Shown in pieces: positions 41,237 through 50,484 of a DNA stretch of 64,000 nt. The DNA comes from Coriobacteriia bacterium (GTDB taxonomy: Bacteria; Actinomycetota; Coriobacteriia; Coriobacteriales; QAMH01), in assembly GCA_003149935.1 (NCBI GenBank), contig QAMH01000004.1, positions 1 through 64,000 of the forward strand. The letters run 5' to 3'. The notes beneath the pieces are model-generated. The model was given only the letters and a program-made list of their open reading frames with translations. It did no database searches and was not told the DNA's origin. Positions within the stretch are counted from its first letter, which is position 1, and each line of letters opens with the position of its first letter. Made by a program: the position numbers and the translations under genes.

Positions 41237-42714
41237 GCAGACTTATCGGCATCGACCTGGGCACGACGAATTCCTGCGTTGCGGTGATGGAAGGCGGGCA
41301 TCCCGTCGTCATCGCCAATGCGGAAGGGTCGCGCACGACACCGTCGGTCGTGGCATTCACGAAGAAGGGCGAGCGCCTCGTGGGCGAGATCGCCAAACGC
41401 CAGGGTGCCATGAACCCCGAGCGTACCATCGGGTCGGTCAAGCGCCAGATGGGTTCGACCACGCCCATCCGCATCGATCGCAAGAAGTATCTGCCGCAGG
41501 AGATTTCCGCCATGATCCTCGCCAAGCTCAAGGCAGACGCCGAAAGCTATCTAGGCGAGCCGGTCACCGACGCGGTCATTACCGTACCGGCGTATTTCAC
41601 CGATGCGCAGCGCCAGGCCACGAAGGACGCCGGTGTCATCGCCGGGCTCAACGTGCAGCGCATCGTCAACGAGCCCACGGCTGCGGCGCTTGCCTATGGC
41701 GTGGACAAGGAGGAGAACAAGGCCGTCATGGTCTATGACCTGGGCGGCGGCACCTTCGATGTCTCGGTGCTCTCCATTACCGGTGGCGTGATCGAGGTGC
41801 TGGCCACCGCCGGCGACAACCATTTGGGCGGCGATGACTTTGACGCGCGCCTCGTCGAGGAGCTGCTGCGACGTTTCAAGGCGCAGTACGGAGTGGACAT
41901 CTCGGGTGATGCGGCGGCGATGAACCGTCTGACCGAGGCTGCCGAGGCTGCAAAGCGCGAGCTCTCGTCGGTATCCACGACGACGATCAACTTGCCGTTT
42001 TTGGCCAGTAACGGTGGCCAGCCCCTGCACTTCGAGACGCAGCTCACACGCGACGAGTTCGAGCGCCTGACCGCGGACCTGGTCGAGCGTACGATGGGGC
42101 CATGCAAGCGTGCTCTGGCCGATGCGCACATGGGGCCCGGCGACATCGGCAAGGTGCTCATGGTGGGCGGATCGAGCCGCATCCCCGCCGTCAAGCGTGC
42201 GGTGCGCGAGCTTACGGGCAAGGAGCCGTCCGAGTCGATCAATCCCGACGAGTCCGTCGCCTTGGGCGCGTGCCTGCAAGCCGGCGTTTTGGCCGGCGAC
42301 GTGGGCGGCCTGTTGTTGCTCGACGTGACGCCGCATTCGCTCGGTATTGAGGTCGTCGGTGATGTCATGTCGGTGCTCATCCCGCGCAATTCGACGTTGC
42401 CGACCACGAAGAGCGACATCTACACGACGGTTTCGCCCATGCAGACGACGGTCGAGATCAACGTGTTGCAAGGCGAGAGTCCTCGTGCAAGCGAGAACAC
42501 GTCGCTGGGCAAGTTCATGCTGGGAGGCTTGCGTTTGGGGATGAAGAAGCCGCAGGTCGAGGTCACTTTCGAGATCGACGCCAACGGCATCGTGCACGTG
42601 ACTGCCCGCGACCTCGAGACGAACAAGGCCGCCAACATCTCCATCGAGGGCTCGTCGAACATGTCGCAGCGCCAAATCGAGGCCGCGACCAAACGCCTGA
42701 CGGATGGCAAGTAA
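41233..42714 (+). CDS. Short Hsp70 (DnaK-like, lid-less)
   Basis: 493 aa. Complete ATPase domain (GIDLGTTNSCVAV, VYDLGGGTFDVSVL, GGSSRIPAVK), linker GGLLLLDVTPHSLGIE and the beta substrate-binding subdomain ending VTFEIDANGIVHVTARDLETNKA. It stops about 30 residues later, so the helical lid (roughly the last 110-130 residues of DnaK) is missing. No grpE or dnaJ is adjacent. Probably a specialised second Hsp70. The start at 41233 follows GAGGAG and overlaps the LarC-like stop. Confidence 0.88.
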   Translation: MSRLIGIDLGTTNSCVAVMEGGHPVVIANAEGSRTTPSVVAFTKKGERLVGEIAKRQGAMNPERTIGSVKRQMGSTTPIRIDRKKYLPQEISAMILAKLKADAESYLGEPVTDAVITVPAYFTDAQRQATKDAGVIAGLNVQRIVNEPTAAALAYGVDKEENKAVMVYDLGGGTFDVSVLSITGGVIEVLATAGDNHLGGDDFDARLVEELLRRFKAQYGVDISGDAAAMNRLTEAAEAAKRELSSVSTTTINLPFLASNGGQPLHFETQLTRDEFERLTADLVERTMGPCKRALADAHMGPGDIGKVLMVGGSSRIPAVKRAVRELTGKEPSESINPDESVALGACLQAGVLAGDVGGLLLLDVTPHSLGIEVVGDVMSVLIPRNSTLPTTKSDIYTTVSPMQTTVEINVLQGESPRASENTSLGKFMLGGLRLGMKKPQVEVTFEIDANGIVHVTARDLETNKAANISIEGSSNMSQRQIEAATKRLTDGK

Positions 42715-42785
42715 CGCTTCGGCATCGTGGGCGCGTGGCGGCGAAAACGTTCCTCGCTCGTGTATGATGATGAGATAAGTTGACA

Positions 42786-42818
42786 GGTGTGTCAGGGGGT
42801 CTGACCCCCTGACACACC
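42786..42818. repeat. 33-bp palindrome (GGTGTGTCAGGGGGTC arms)
   Basis: Arms 42786-42801 and 42803-42818 are perfect around one base. It begins with a GTGTCAG core like the element at 1486. It may also terminate the dnaK-like transcript. Confidence 0.75.
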
Positions 42819-42858
42819 GTCCCCCTGCCACGCCCAACCGCGAAGAGAAAGCAAGCGC

Positions 42859-44667
42859 ATGGAAAAGAACGTGAAGAAGACGATTGTCATTCCGCTGATC
42901 ATCACGATCGTCGTCATCGGGATTCTCTACTACGTGACCATCCCACCCATCAACATCCAGAGCGTGCAGTTCTGGAACTTCCTGATTTGGTGCCTCATCA
43001 TCATCGCGGTGTGCTTTGGCGTTCCGCGTGCGCACGATGCCTCGACCAGCTTCATCTCCGATTTCATCGATGGCATCAACCGCGAGGGTCTCGGCTACAT
43101 CTTCAAGTTCCGCGAGCGTCGCGCAGCTCGCAAGCAAGCCAAGGCGGATGGCGACAAGTCCGCCGTGCCCAAGCGCAGCTGGCTGTTCTGGGTCATCGCG
43201 CTCATCATCTTCCTCTTCCTCGGCATCTTCGTCGGGCAGATCGCGAGCTCCCCGCTCTTCAACGCACGAGCCTACTCGGGCCTGCTTGAAGTCAAGGAAG
43301 GCAACTTTGCCGAGGACATCTCCGAGATTTCGATGAAGAGCGTGCCCGTCGTCGATCGCGATACGGCCGTGCGTCTCGGCTCGCGCACCATCGGCGAGAT
43401 GAGCGACCTGGTGAGCCAGTTTGCCATCGACGAGGGAGCCGATTCCTATACCCAGATCAATTACGAGAGCCAGCCCTATCGCGTGGCACCGCTGATTTAC
43501 GCCGACCCCATCAAGTGGCTTATGAACACCTGGGAGGGTCTGCCTGGCTTCGTCACGGTCAACATGGCCACGCAGGACACGCAGCTCGTGCGCCTGCCCG
43601 AGGGCCACTACATGCATATCTCCACGGGCGAACACTTCAACAACTACCTGTATCGCTACGTGCGCTTCCAGTTCCCGTTCGAGATTTTCGGCGAGGCGGC
43701 TTTCGAGCTTAACGACGAGGGCGAGCCGTACTGGATCGTGCCCACCGTCAAGATGCGCATCGGCCTGTTTGGCGGCGAGGATTACGATGGCGCCATTCTC
43801 GTGAACGCCTGCACGGGCGAGACCACGAAGTACGCACTTGACGAGGTACCCAGCTGGTGCGACAAGGTCTTCACGGCCGACCTCGTCTACGGGCAGCTTG
43901 GCTATTACGGCAAGTATCGCTCGGGCTTCATCAACTCGCTCATCGGTCAGACTGGCGTGCTCGTGCCCACGGGCTCTCCTGCACCCGGCCTGTTCAATGA
44001 CTCCGAGAGTTCCTCGAGCGTCGGTGGCGGATACAACTATCTCGCGATCAATGACGACGTCTACATGTACACGGGCATGACGAGCGCCAACAGCGATGAG
44101 TCGCTCGTCGGATTCGCGCTCGTCAACCTGCGCACCAAGGAGCCGCGCTACTATACCTGCGCGGGTGCGACCGAGTCTTCGGCCATGTCGTCTGCCGAGG
44201 GCCAGGTACAGCAGATGAGCTACAAGGCGACCTTCCCGTTGTTGCTCAACATCGCCGATCGACCCACGTACTTCCTGTCGCTCAAGGATGCAGCTGGTCT
44301 GGTCAAGATGTACGCGTTCGTTGACGTGCAGCAGTACCAGATCGTCGGCACGGGTTCGACGGTCGCCGATGCGCAGAACGCCTATATCGCGGCGCTTACC
44401 AACGACGACCAGGTCGAAATCGATGAGGGAGCCATTGCCGAAAGTGGCATCTTGCCTTCGGTGGATGGCCAGATCGAGGCCATCGAGTCGGTGGTCTTCG
44501 ATGGCAACACGCGGTACTACTTCAAGCTTGCGGGTGACCCGGTCATCTACATCGCGGGTATTTCGGCCAACGAGAACATGCCGTTCTTGCGGGCCGGTTC
44601 ACGCGTGTCGGTGATGTACACCGAGAAGGACAACACGCGTGAGGTCACAGCGCTCACGCTGCTGTGA
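42859..44667 (+). CDS. Large membrane protein of unknown function (602 aa)
   Basis: Three helices near the N-terminus (about 7-27, 38-56 and 107-128) with a basic cytosolic loop (FRERRAARKQAKADGDKSAVPKR) between the second and third. A large extracytoplasmic domain of about 470 residues follows. It has no Cys clusters or known catalytic motif that I recognise; EGHYMHISTGEHFNNYLYRYVRFQFPFEIFGE and ANENMPFLRAGSRVSVMYTEKDN are distinctive segments. RBS GAAGAGAAAG. Ends convergent with the polyferredoxin gene. I do not recognise the family. Confidence 0.75.
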   Translation: MEKNVKKTIVIPLIITIVVIGILYYVTIPPINIQSVQFWNFLIWCLIIIAVCFGVPRAHDASTSFISDFIDGINREGLGYIFKFRERRAARKQAKADGDKSAVPKRSWLFWVIALIIFLFLGIFVGQIASSPLFNARAYSGLLEVKEGNFAEDISEISMKSVPVVDRDTAVRLGSRTIGEMSDLVSQFAIDEGADSYTQINYESQPYRVAPLIYADPIKWLMNTWEGLPGFVTVNMATQDTQLVRLPEGHYMHISTGEHFNNYLYRYVRFQFPFEIFGEAAFELNDEGEPYWIVPTVKMRIGLFGGEDYDGAILVNACTGETTKYALDEVPSWCDKVFTADLVYGQLGYYGKYRSGFINSLIGQTGVLVPTGSPAPGLFNDSESSSSVGGGYNYLAINDDVYMYTGMTSANSDESLVGFALVNLRTKEPRYYTCAGATESSAMSSAEGQVQQMSYKATFPLLLNIADRPTYFLSLKDAAGLVKMYAFVDVQQYQIVGTGSTVADAQNAYIAALTNDDQVEIDEGAIAESGILPSVDGQIEAIESVVFDGNTRYYFKLAGDPVIYIAGISANENMPFLRAGSRVSVMYTEKDNTREVTALTLL

Positions 44668-44709
44668 CCTGCGCGACCAGGCAATTGTCGCCGGGGCGCT
44701 TTTGTCTGC

Positions 44710-45855
44710 TTATAGACCGATGCGGGGGCTTCCCTTCTGGGGAAGCTCCTCGTCTTTGTAGAGGAATTTGATGACGTCGGGCACGAGGTCTGCCGCAGGA
44801 ACCTTGGTCGTGTAGATCATCGAATGCGAGATGCAGCTATCACGGCAGAGATGGCAGTTCACGCAGAGCGCGGGCCTGAAGCTGAGAGTTGCGCGTCGCT
44901 CGTCATCGACGTGGTACTTGAGCGCCTGGGTCACACACATGCGCGCACATGCTCCGCAGCGCTTGCAACGATCGGGGTCGATATCGACCGAAGCCCAAAA
45001 GCGCGTGTCGATGGTGGCACCTTGCGGGTGCGTGCCGATGGTTTCGAGCATCCTGAGCAGACGTATGCTGCGGTAGCTGTCGGGAGCGAAGCGCTCCTCG
45101 GGGGTCATGATGATCTGGGCGTTGGGGTCGGGTACGGCCTCGCCTGTGAGACTGCCGATGGCCGAGCTCACGGCATGCCAGGCGTATCCGACTGCCGAGG
45201 CACCGGCCTGCTCGAAGGCCTCGCGCCGATCGGACTTGATGACGTTCGTCTGCGCACGTGGCTTGTCGAGGACGAGGGTGGCCGGCACTTCGTCGAGCGT
45301 GGCGAAGGTGCCGGGTATCTTCCACAGGTCGAGCACCTGGCGCGTGCTGCGGACCATCTCCTCGAAGTAGGGTTGTTCACAGTCGATGTCGCACCCCTCG
45401 CAACTCAAGGTGAAGAGGACGACGCGCTTGAACTTGAGCGCGAACATGCCGGTGATGAGATACTCGTCGAGATAGTCGAGGCACGGTAGCACGACGACAC
45501 GGTCAGTATCGATATGTGTCGTCTGGGCGTGTCGCGCGCAGATGAACGCGGCGCTGCCGGCGTTGCGCTCGGCCGAAATGCGGGCCTGACGCACGATTTC
45601 CGTGGCCGAGGGCGCGGTCGTGCTCATGGCCGACGTGGGGCAGGCCGCCACGCAGGCACCGCAGTTGGTGCAGAGTTCCGAGTCGATGGAAAGATGGCCA
45701 AGCGAGCGCTTGATGGCGTCGTGCTGACAGGCTGCCAGACAGCTGCGGCAACGCGAATGCCAGTTACGGATGTAGACGCAGCGCTTGGGCACGACCGCAA
45801 TCGAGGTCGCGGCCAGCTTGTCCGAGATGCTCTCTATGGTGTCGATCTTGCTCAT
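44710..45855 (-). CDS. Polyferredoxin-like 4Fe-4S protein
   Basis: 381 aa. N-terminal Cys group (CVYIRNWHSRCRSCLAACQH) and CTNCGACVAACPTSAM, a middle domain of about 150 residues with CLDYLD and SCEGCDIDCEQPYFEEM, then C-terminal CKRCGACARMCVTQAL and CVNCHLCRDSCISHSM. That suggests three or four [4Fe-4S] clusters. The middle part recalls hydrogenase/heterodisulfide-reductase-associated Fe-S subunits, but weakly. A redox carrier in the cytosol; partners are not adjacent. I start at MSKIDTIESIS since a TATAAT lies just upstream. Confidence 0.75.
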   Translation of the reverse strand: MSKIDTIESISDKLAATSIAVVPKRCVYIRNWHSRCRSCLAACQHDAIKRSLGHLSIDSELCTNCGACVAACPTSAMSTTAPSATEIVRQARISAERNAGSAAFICARHAQTTHIDTDRVVVLPCLDYLDEYLITGMFALKFKRVVLFTLSCEGCDIDCEQPYFEEMVRSTRQVLDLWKIPGTFATLDEVPATLVLDKPRAQTNVIKSDRREAFEQAGASAVGYAWHAVSSAIGSLTGEAVPDPNAQIIMTPEERFAPDSYRSIRLLRMLETIGTHPQGATIDTRFWASVDIDPDRCKRCGACARMCVTQALKYHVDDERRATLSFRPALCVNCHLCRDSCISHSMIYTTKVPAADLVPDVIKFLYKDEELPQKGSPRIGL

Positions 45856-45861
45856 GCGCGG

Positions 45862-45867
45862 ATTATA
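45862..45867 (-). promoter_or_regulatory. -10 box giving a leaderless polyferredoxin mRNA
   Basis: On the minus strand TATAAT ends six bases before ATG 45855, and no Shine-Dalgarno sequence exists. Transcription should begin at or next to the ATG. Confidence 0.55.
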
Positions 45868-46081
45868 ACGCGCCATTTCGAAGTCGATGCGCCGGGGAAT
45901 GGGGCAAGAATCAGGTCCCCATCGTATTTTTGCATGTCGCATGTAAGAAAATTGCGATTGTGTGAGAGGCGTCCGCACCCCCGTCCACGTGGTCTCACAT
46001 TAACGCAAAAAAGCTGTATGCGCACTCACGCTGCTTCGCACGAACGCGAAAACAGCCAAGCGCTTCTTCGGATCCTTGCCG

Positions 46082-46087
46082 TATAAT
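46082..46087 (+). promoter_or_regulatory. -10 box for metG
   Basis: TATAAT 35 bases before the GTG start of metG. The -35 region is not recognisable. Confidence 0.45.
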
Positions 46088-46122
46088 CAACGGTTTGTCA
46101 GCTACGAGCGAAAGGCTTCTTC

Positions 46123-48162
46123 GTGCACGAACGTCCCGAATTTCCCGAGCGCGCCGTCGTCACGGCGGGCATGCCCTACGGTAACAAGGGCCTCCACTTT
46201 GGCCATATCGCCGGCGTCTTCGTGCCGGCCGATGTCTACGCCCGCTTCCTGCGCGACCGCATCGGGTCGGATAACGTGTTGTTCGTGAGCGGCACCGATT
46301 GCTATGGCTCTCCCATCAACGAGGGTTACCGCAAGCTTGTCGAGGCTGGCGAGTTCGACGGCACCATCGCCGATTACGTGCAGATGAATCATGACGCGCA
46401 GAAGGCCGCACTCGACGCCTATGACATCAGCCTCGACATCTACGAGGGGAGCGGCATCGGGCTTTCCGGCATCAAACAGCAGGAGATGACTGATGCCTTC
46501 ATCACGCGCCTCTACGACAATGGCTGGCTCGAGAAGCTTTCTACTCCCCAGTTCTACGATGCGCAGGCGGGCACCTTCCTCAACGGTCGTCAGGTCATCG
46601 GGCGTTGCCCCGTGCAGGGCTGCAAGTCCGAGAAGGCTTACGCCGACGAATGCGACCTGGGTCATCAGTACGACCCGGTCGACCTCATCGCTCCCAAATC
46701 CGCGCTTACCGGTGAGACTCCCGAGATGCGCGAGGTGAGTAACTGGTATTTCGAGCTCCCGCGCTTTCATGACCTCATCGCCGACCATATCGAGCAAATC
46801 GCGGGTCAGTGCGGTACGCGTCGTGTGCTCGTCGACGAGGTCGAATCCTTCCTCGCGCCGCCCATCATCTACGTTCAGGAAAAGTTCGCCGACGACTTCG
46901 CCGCCATCGAGGCAGAGCTGCCGGAGCATACGGTGCTGCCCGCCGAGAAGGGCAAGAGCTCATTTGGCGTGGAGTTCGCGAGCATTGCCGAGCGCGAACG
47001 CGCCGTTGAGGTCATGCATGCTCATGGCCTGCGTTTCCGCACGGGCAAGACGCTCGTCCCCTTCCGCCTGACCGGCAACATCGAGTGGGGCGTGAAGGCT
47101 CCGGACCTGGACGGGACGCTGCCGGACGCGACCGTGTGGTGCTGGCCGGAGTCGTTATGGGCACCCATCGCGTTTTCGCAGGCGGCGCTCGAGGAGAGCG
47201 GACGTGATGCGAGTGATTGGCGCGCCTGGTGGTGCTCGGATGACGCGAAGGTCTACCAGTTCATCGGACAGGACAACATCTACTTCTACGGCGTCGCGCA
47301 GACGGCGTTGTGGCAGGGCACGCAAGCTGGCCATGAGCCGCGCGTCGATGGCACGGGCGACGAGCTGCGTCAGACCACGCTCGTTCCCAACTACCACATC
47401 CTCTTCATGGGCAAGAAGGCCTCGAGCTCGGGCGCGATCAAGCCGCCGATGGCCTCCGAGCTACTCGATTACTACACGCCCGAGCAACTGCGCTCGCATT
47501 GGATTTCGCTGGGCCTGGGCGTCAAGCCCGCGAGTTTCTCGCCCAAGGTGCTTGACCCGAACGCCAACGAGAAGGCGCCCGATCCCGTCCTCAAGGAAAG
47601 TGCGCTGCTCACCAATATTTTCAATCGCATCGCGCGCTCGTGCTTCTACACGGCGCAGAAGCATTGCGACGATCGCCTGCCGCTGGGTGGGCCGAGCGAG
47701 GACGTGCGTGCCGCGTGCGAGCAAGCGGTACTCGAATATGAGGAACACATGGCCTGCTTCGAGATGCACGCCGTGATGGCGCAGATGGACGAGTTTTTGC
47801 GTGGCATCAACAAGTGGTGGGCGAGCGAGAGCCGCAGCGCGCTTGCCGAGGACGCGCCCGAAGGTGCCGTCGAGGCGCTGCTGCGTGATGCCTTCCATTA
47901 TCTGCGATGCGCGACGCTGCTCATGCACCCCATCGTCCCGCGTGGCTGCGAGCTCATCTTCGAGTACCTGGTCATCGAGCCGAAGGACGCTTCGTGCGAG
48001 GCACATGATGCGGGCTTCTTCAACTGGTGCCACGTCTTCGAGCCCATCGATTTCTGGGCTACCGACGAGGAACGCGCCGTGGGGAGCAAGGCGCTCAAGG
48101 AGCTACCGCCGCGTTTCGACTTCTTCAAGAAGCATCCCAGTCAGTACGAGGATATGGCATAA
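46123..48162 (+). CDS. metG: Methionyl-tRNA synthetase
   Basis: 679 aa from GTG. PYGNKGLHFGHIAG carries the HIGH motif (as HFGH) and GKKASSSGAI the KMSKS motif (as KKASS). One zinc-type knuckle is visible (CPVQGCKSEKAYADECDLGH). The C-terminal tRNA-binding EMAP-like domain of some MetRS is absent. RBS GAAAGG. Followed by a tRNA-Leu. Confidence 0.95.
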   Translation: MHERPEFPERAVVTAGMPYGNKGLHFGHIAGVFVPADVYARFLRDRIGSDNVLFVSGTDCYGSPINEGYRKLVEAGEFDGTIADYVQMNHDAQKAALDAYDISLDIYEGSGIGLSGIKQQEMTDAFITRLYDNGWLEKLSTPQFYDAQAGTFLNGRQVIGRCPVQGCKSEKAYADECDLGHQYDPVDLIAPKSALTGETPEMREVSNWYFELPRFHDLIADHIEQIAGQCGTRRVLVDEVESFLAPPIIYVQEKFADDFAAIEAELPEHTVLPAEKGKSSFGVEFASIAERERAVEVMHAHGLRFRTGKTLVPFRLTGNIEWGVKAPDLDGTLPDATVWCWPESLWAPIAFSQAALEESGRDASDWRAWWCSDDAKVYQFIGQDNIYFYGVAQTALWQGTQAGHEPRVDGTGDELRQTTLVPNYHILFMGKKASSSGAIKPPMASELLDYYTPEQLRSHWISLGLGVKPASFSPKVLDPNANEKAPDPVLKESALLTNIFNRIARSCFYTAQKHCDDRLPLGGPSEDVRAACEQAVLEYEEHMACFEMHAVMAQMDEFLRGINKWWASESRSALAEDAPEGAVEALLRDAFHYLRCATLLMHPIVPRGCELIFEYLVIEPKDASCEAHDAGFFNWCHVFEPIDFWATDEERAVGSKALKELPPRFDFFKKHPSQYEDMA

Positions 48163-48174
48163 TACCGGTCACGT

Positions 48175-48259
48175 GCCCGAGTGGCGGAATGGCAGACGCG
48201 ACGGTCTCAAAAACCGTTGTCCTCTGGGCGTGTGGGTTCGACTCCCACCTCGGGCACCA
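48175..48259 (+). tRNA. tRNA-Leu (anticodon CAA)
   Basis: 85 nt with encoded CCA. Acceptor stem GCCCGAG/CTCGGGC; anticodon stem ACGGT/ACCGT enclosing CTCAAAA, anticodon CAA; a long variable arm as expected for leucine; T-arm GTGGG-TTCGACT-CCCAC. Reads UUG. Confidence 0.95.
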
Positions 48260-48275
48260 ATAGAACATGATGTAC

Positions 48276-48300
48276 GGGGCAGCGAGAGACTGCCCCTTTT
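48276..48300 (+). terminator. Intrinsic terminator of the tRNA-Leu gene
   Basis: GGGGCAG and CTGCCCC stem with CGAGAGA loop, then TTTT. Confidence 0.85.
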
Positions 48301-48530
48301 GTCATTTCGAGCGCGGTGAATGAGGCTTGTCCTTGTCATTTCGAGCGCAGCGAACGAAGTGAGCGGAGTCGAGAAATCTCGGTTTAGTCTACGATAGGGG
48401 ATGAGATTTCTCGACTTCGGGGCTTCGCCCCTTCGCTCGAAATGACAGGGGAGGGCAGTCGCGCCTCCGGTCGAAATGGCAGGGGAGCGCTACGCGCCTT
48501 CCGGTCGAAATGACGGGTGGGATGGCCAGC
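48300..48530. repeat. Cluster of TCATTTCGAGCG / CGCTCGAAATGACA repeats
   Basis: Several direct and inverted copies of GTCATTTCGAGCGC, GTCGAGAAATCTC, GAGATTTCTCGACTTCG and CGAAATGACAGGGG fill the gap between the tRNA terminator and nhaA. The halves can fold into a long imperfect hairpin. No gene is visible here. Same family as 24107-24160 and 32698-32790. Confidence 0.65.
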
Positions 48531-48568
48531 GGACCATCCGCTCTATACGATAGAAAACGGAGCTTCGC

Positions 48569-50182
48569 ATGACCAACCAACATGAAGATACCGACGCGCG
48601 CGAGGACTTCTCCGACACGCCCATCATCCCCGGTCCCGATAATCCCGACCCCGACGGGCTGTTCATCGCTGAGGTGCAAGGTCGCAACAAGCGACTGCGC
48701 CAGCTCATCCAGTTCACGCACTCGTCCACGAAGGCCGCGGCCATCATGCTCGTGGCTGCCATCATCGCACTCATCGTTGCCAACACGCCCGCGCACGGGC
48801 CCTTCCTCGAGTTCTGGCACACGCAAGTCTTCGTCGGCATAGGGCCTTTTCATGGCGAGATGTCGTTTGCGCACATCATCAACGACATCTTCATGGCCGT
48901 GTTCTTCCTGCTCGTCGGCCTCGAGATCAAGTACGAGATGACGGCCGGCGAGCTCACCAACATCCGCCAGGCCATCCTGCCGATTCTCGGCGCGTTGGGC
49001 GGCGTGCTCGCGCCCATCGGCATCTACCTTGCGTTCAACGCGACGCACCCCGAGGCGTTCATGGGCTGGGGCGTGCCGACCGCGACCGACATCGCCTTTG
49101 CCCTCGGCATCCTGTCGCTTCTGGGGAGCCGCGTGCCCAACGGCGTGCGCGTGTTCCTCTCGACGCTGGCTGTCGCAGACGACATCATCGCCATTCTCGT
49201 CATTGCGATCTTCTACGGCGAGAGCCCCGATCTGTTCTGGCTGGCTGCTGCCGCCGTCGTCTTCGTCGCGCTCATCGTCATGAACCGCATGCACGTCTAT
49301 TCGCTTGTACCCTACGTGCTCGTGGGCTGCGTGCTGTGGTTCTGCGTGTTCTCTTCGGGCATTCACTCGACGATTGCCGGTGTGCTGCTCGCGTTTGCCA
49401 TTCCGTCGGGTTCGCGCGTCAACCTCGACAACTTCTTCGACTGGTCCAACAAGCGCCTGCGCATGGCCAACAGCTTTTACGAGGGCGACGAGACGCCGCT
49501 CGTGGCGCAGAAGGACTACATCACCACGGTCTCGAGCCTGAGCAAGATATCCAAGCAGGCGGTGCCCCCGGCCACGCGTCTTGAGCACAAACTCTATCCG
49601 TGGGTGTACTTCCTCATCTTGCCCCTGTTTGCGTTGACCAACGCCGGCGTCGCGGTGACGGGGCTCGACCTCGCGATGGTCACGTCTTCGCCGGTCGTGC
49701 TCGGCGTGTTCTGCGGCTTGATGTTTGGCAAGCCCATTGGCATCATGTTATTCAGCTTCATCACGATTAAGACGAAGATTGCGCAGCTGCCCGAGTTCGT
49801 GACCTGGCGTCACATGTTTGGTGCGTCGGTGCTCGGCGGCGTCGGCTTCACGATGGCCATTTTCGTGGCAAACCTCGCCTATGCGGATGCGATGCTCATC
49901 ACCGAGGCCAAGCTCTCGATTCTGGTTGCGTCGACGGTTGCCGGCATCGTAGGCTTTGTGCTGCTGTTTCTGCAAGCCAAGGCAGATCAGAAGCGCGGCA
50001 TCAGCTATGTCACCGTGGTGCCCGACGACGGAAACGTCTCGCATGCAGATGCCGAGATGGGCCGCGATTCCGAGGAGCTCGTCGATTCGCTGGGTGATGA
50101 GAAGCTTTCCGAGCGCATGCGGATGGCGCATGAAAGCGCGACCGTTCCCGGTGAGCTCAAGATCGAAGTCAAGGACGTGTAG
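48569..50182 (+). CDS. nhaA: Na+/H+ antiporter NhaA
   Basis: 537 aa, about 12 helices. FFLLVGLEIKYEMTAGEL in TM2 and the ion-binding GVPTATDIAFALGILSLLGSR and AVADDIIAILVIAIFY (paired Asp) are diagnostic. Acidic soluble N-terminus (about 45 residues) and C-terminal tail make it longer than E. coli NhaA (388 aa). RBS GGAG. Maintains pH and sodium balance at the membrane. Confidence 0.95.
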   Translation: MTNQHEDTDAREDFSDTPIIPGPDNPDPDGLFIAEVQGRNKRLRQLIQFTHSSTKAAAIMLVAAIIALIVANTPAHGPFLEFWHTQVFVGIGPFHGEMSFAHIINDIFMAVFFLLVGLEIKYEMTAGELTNIRQAILPILGALGGVLAPIGIYLAFNATHPEAFMGWGVPTATDIAFALGILSLLGSRVPNGVRVFLSTLAVADDIIAILVIAIFYGESPDLFWLAAAAVVFVALIVMNRMHVYSLVPYVLVGCVLWFCVFSSGIHSTIAGVLLAFAIPSGSRVNLDNFFDWSNKRLRMANSFYEGDETPLVAQKDYITTVSSLSKISKQAVPPATRLEHKLYPWVYFLILPLFALTNAGVAVTGLDLAMVTSSPVVLGVFCGLMFGKPIGIMLFSFITIKTKIAQLPEFVTWRHMFGASVLGGVGFTMAIFVANLAYADAMLITEAKLSILVASTVAGIVGFVLLFLQAKADQKRGISYVTVVPDDGNVSHADAEMGRDSEELVDSLGDEKLSERMRMAHESATVPGELKIEVKDV

Positions 50183-50281
50183 AAGGCCAGACCTTCCGAC
50201 GCTTGTGTTGGCTTAATGGGGAAAAGGCAACGGGCGAATGTCAAGACTGTTTCTTGCCGTAGGTAGTATGTATAGTACGTA

Positions 50282-50484
50282 GTGCTTCATCCTCTGACCC
50301 GGCTTATTGCGATGGACCGATGGCAATTCTATGGGATCCCGAGATCTTGGGTCGGAAAGGTATCCCTCGTTACGACGGTGGGGAAGCTGGAACGCCCAGT
50401 GTGGGAGCCCACCTTACAGGGTGGGTTCATCCTACCGGCAGGGGATGGGGTTGACTTAAGGGGCTGCTTTTGGCAGCCCCTTTT
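50282..50484 (+). ncRNA. Structured non-coding RNA, possibly 6S-like
   Basis: About 200 nt ending in an intrinsic terminator. 5' CATCCTCTGACCCGG (50288-50302) pairs with 3' CCGGCAGGGGATG (50435-50447), with a bulged A, as a closing stem. A 9-bp hairpin GAGCCCACC/GGGTGGGTTC lies at 50405-50428, and GGGAT...ATCCC with an inner CCCGAG/TTGGG forms an upper arm. TATAGT lies at 50271-50276. Length, closed rod and 3' hairpin resemble 6S RNA, but I could not confirm a consensus. The 108-codon frame over it has no protein-like character. Confidence 0.5.
50459..50484 (+). terminator. Intrinsic terminator of the structured RNA
   Basis: GGGGCTGC (50460-50467) and GCAGCCCC (50473-50480), followed by TTTT. 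Confidence 0.85.
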
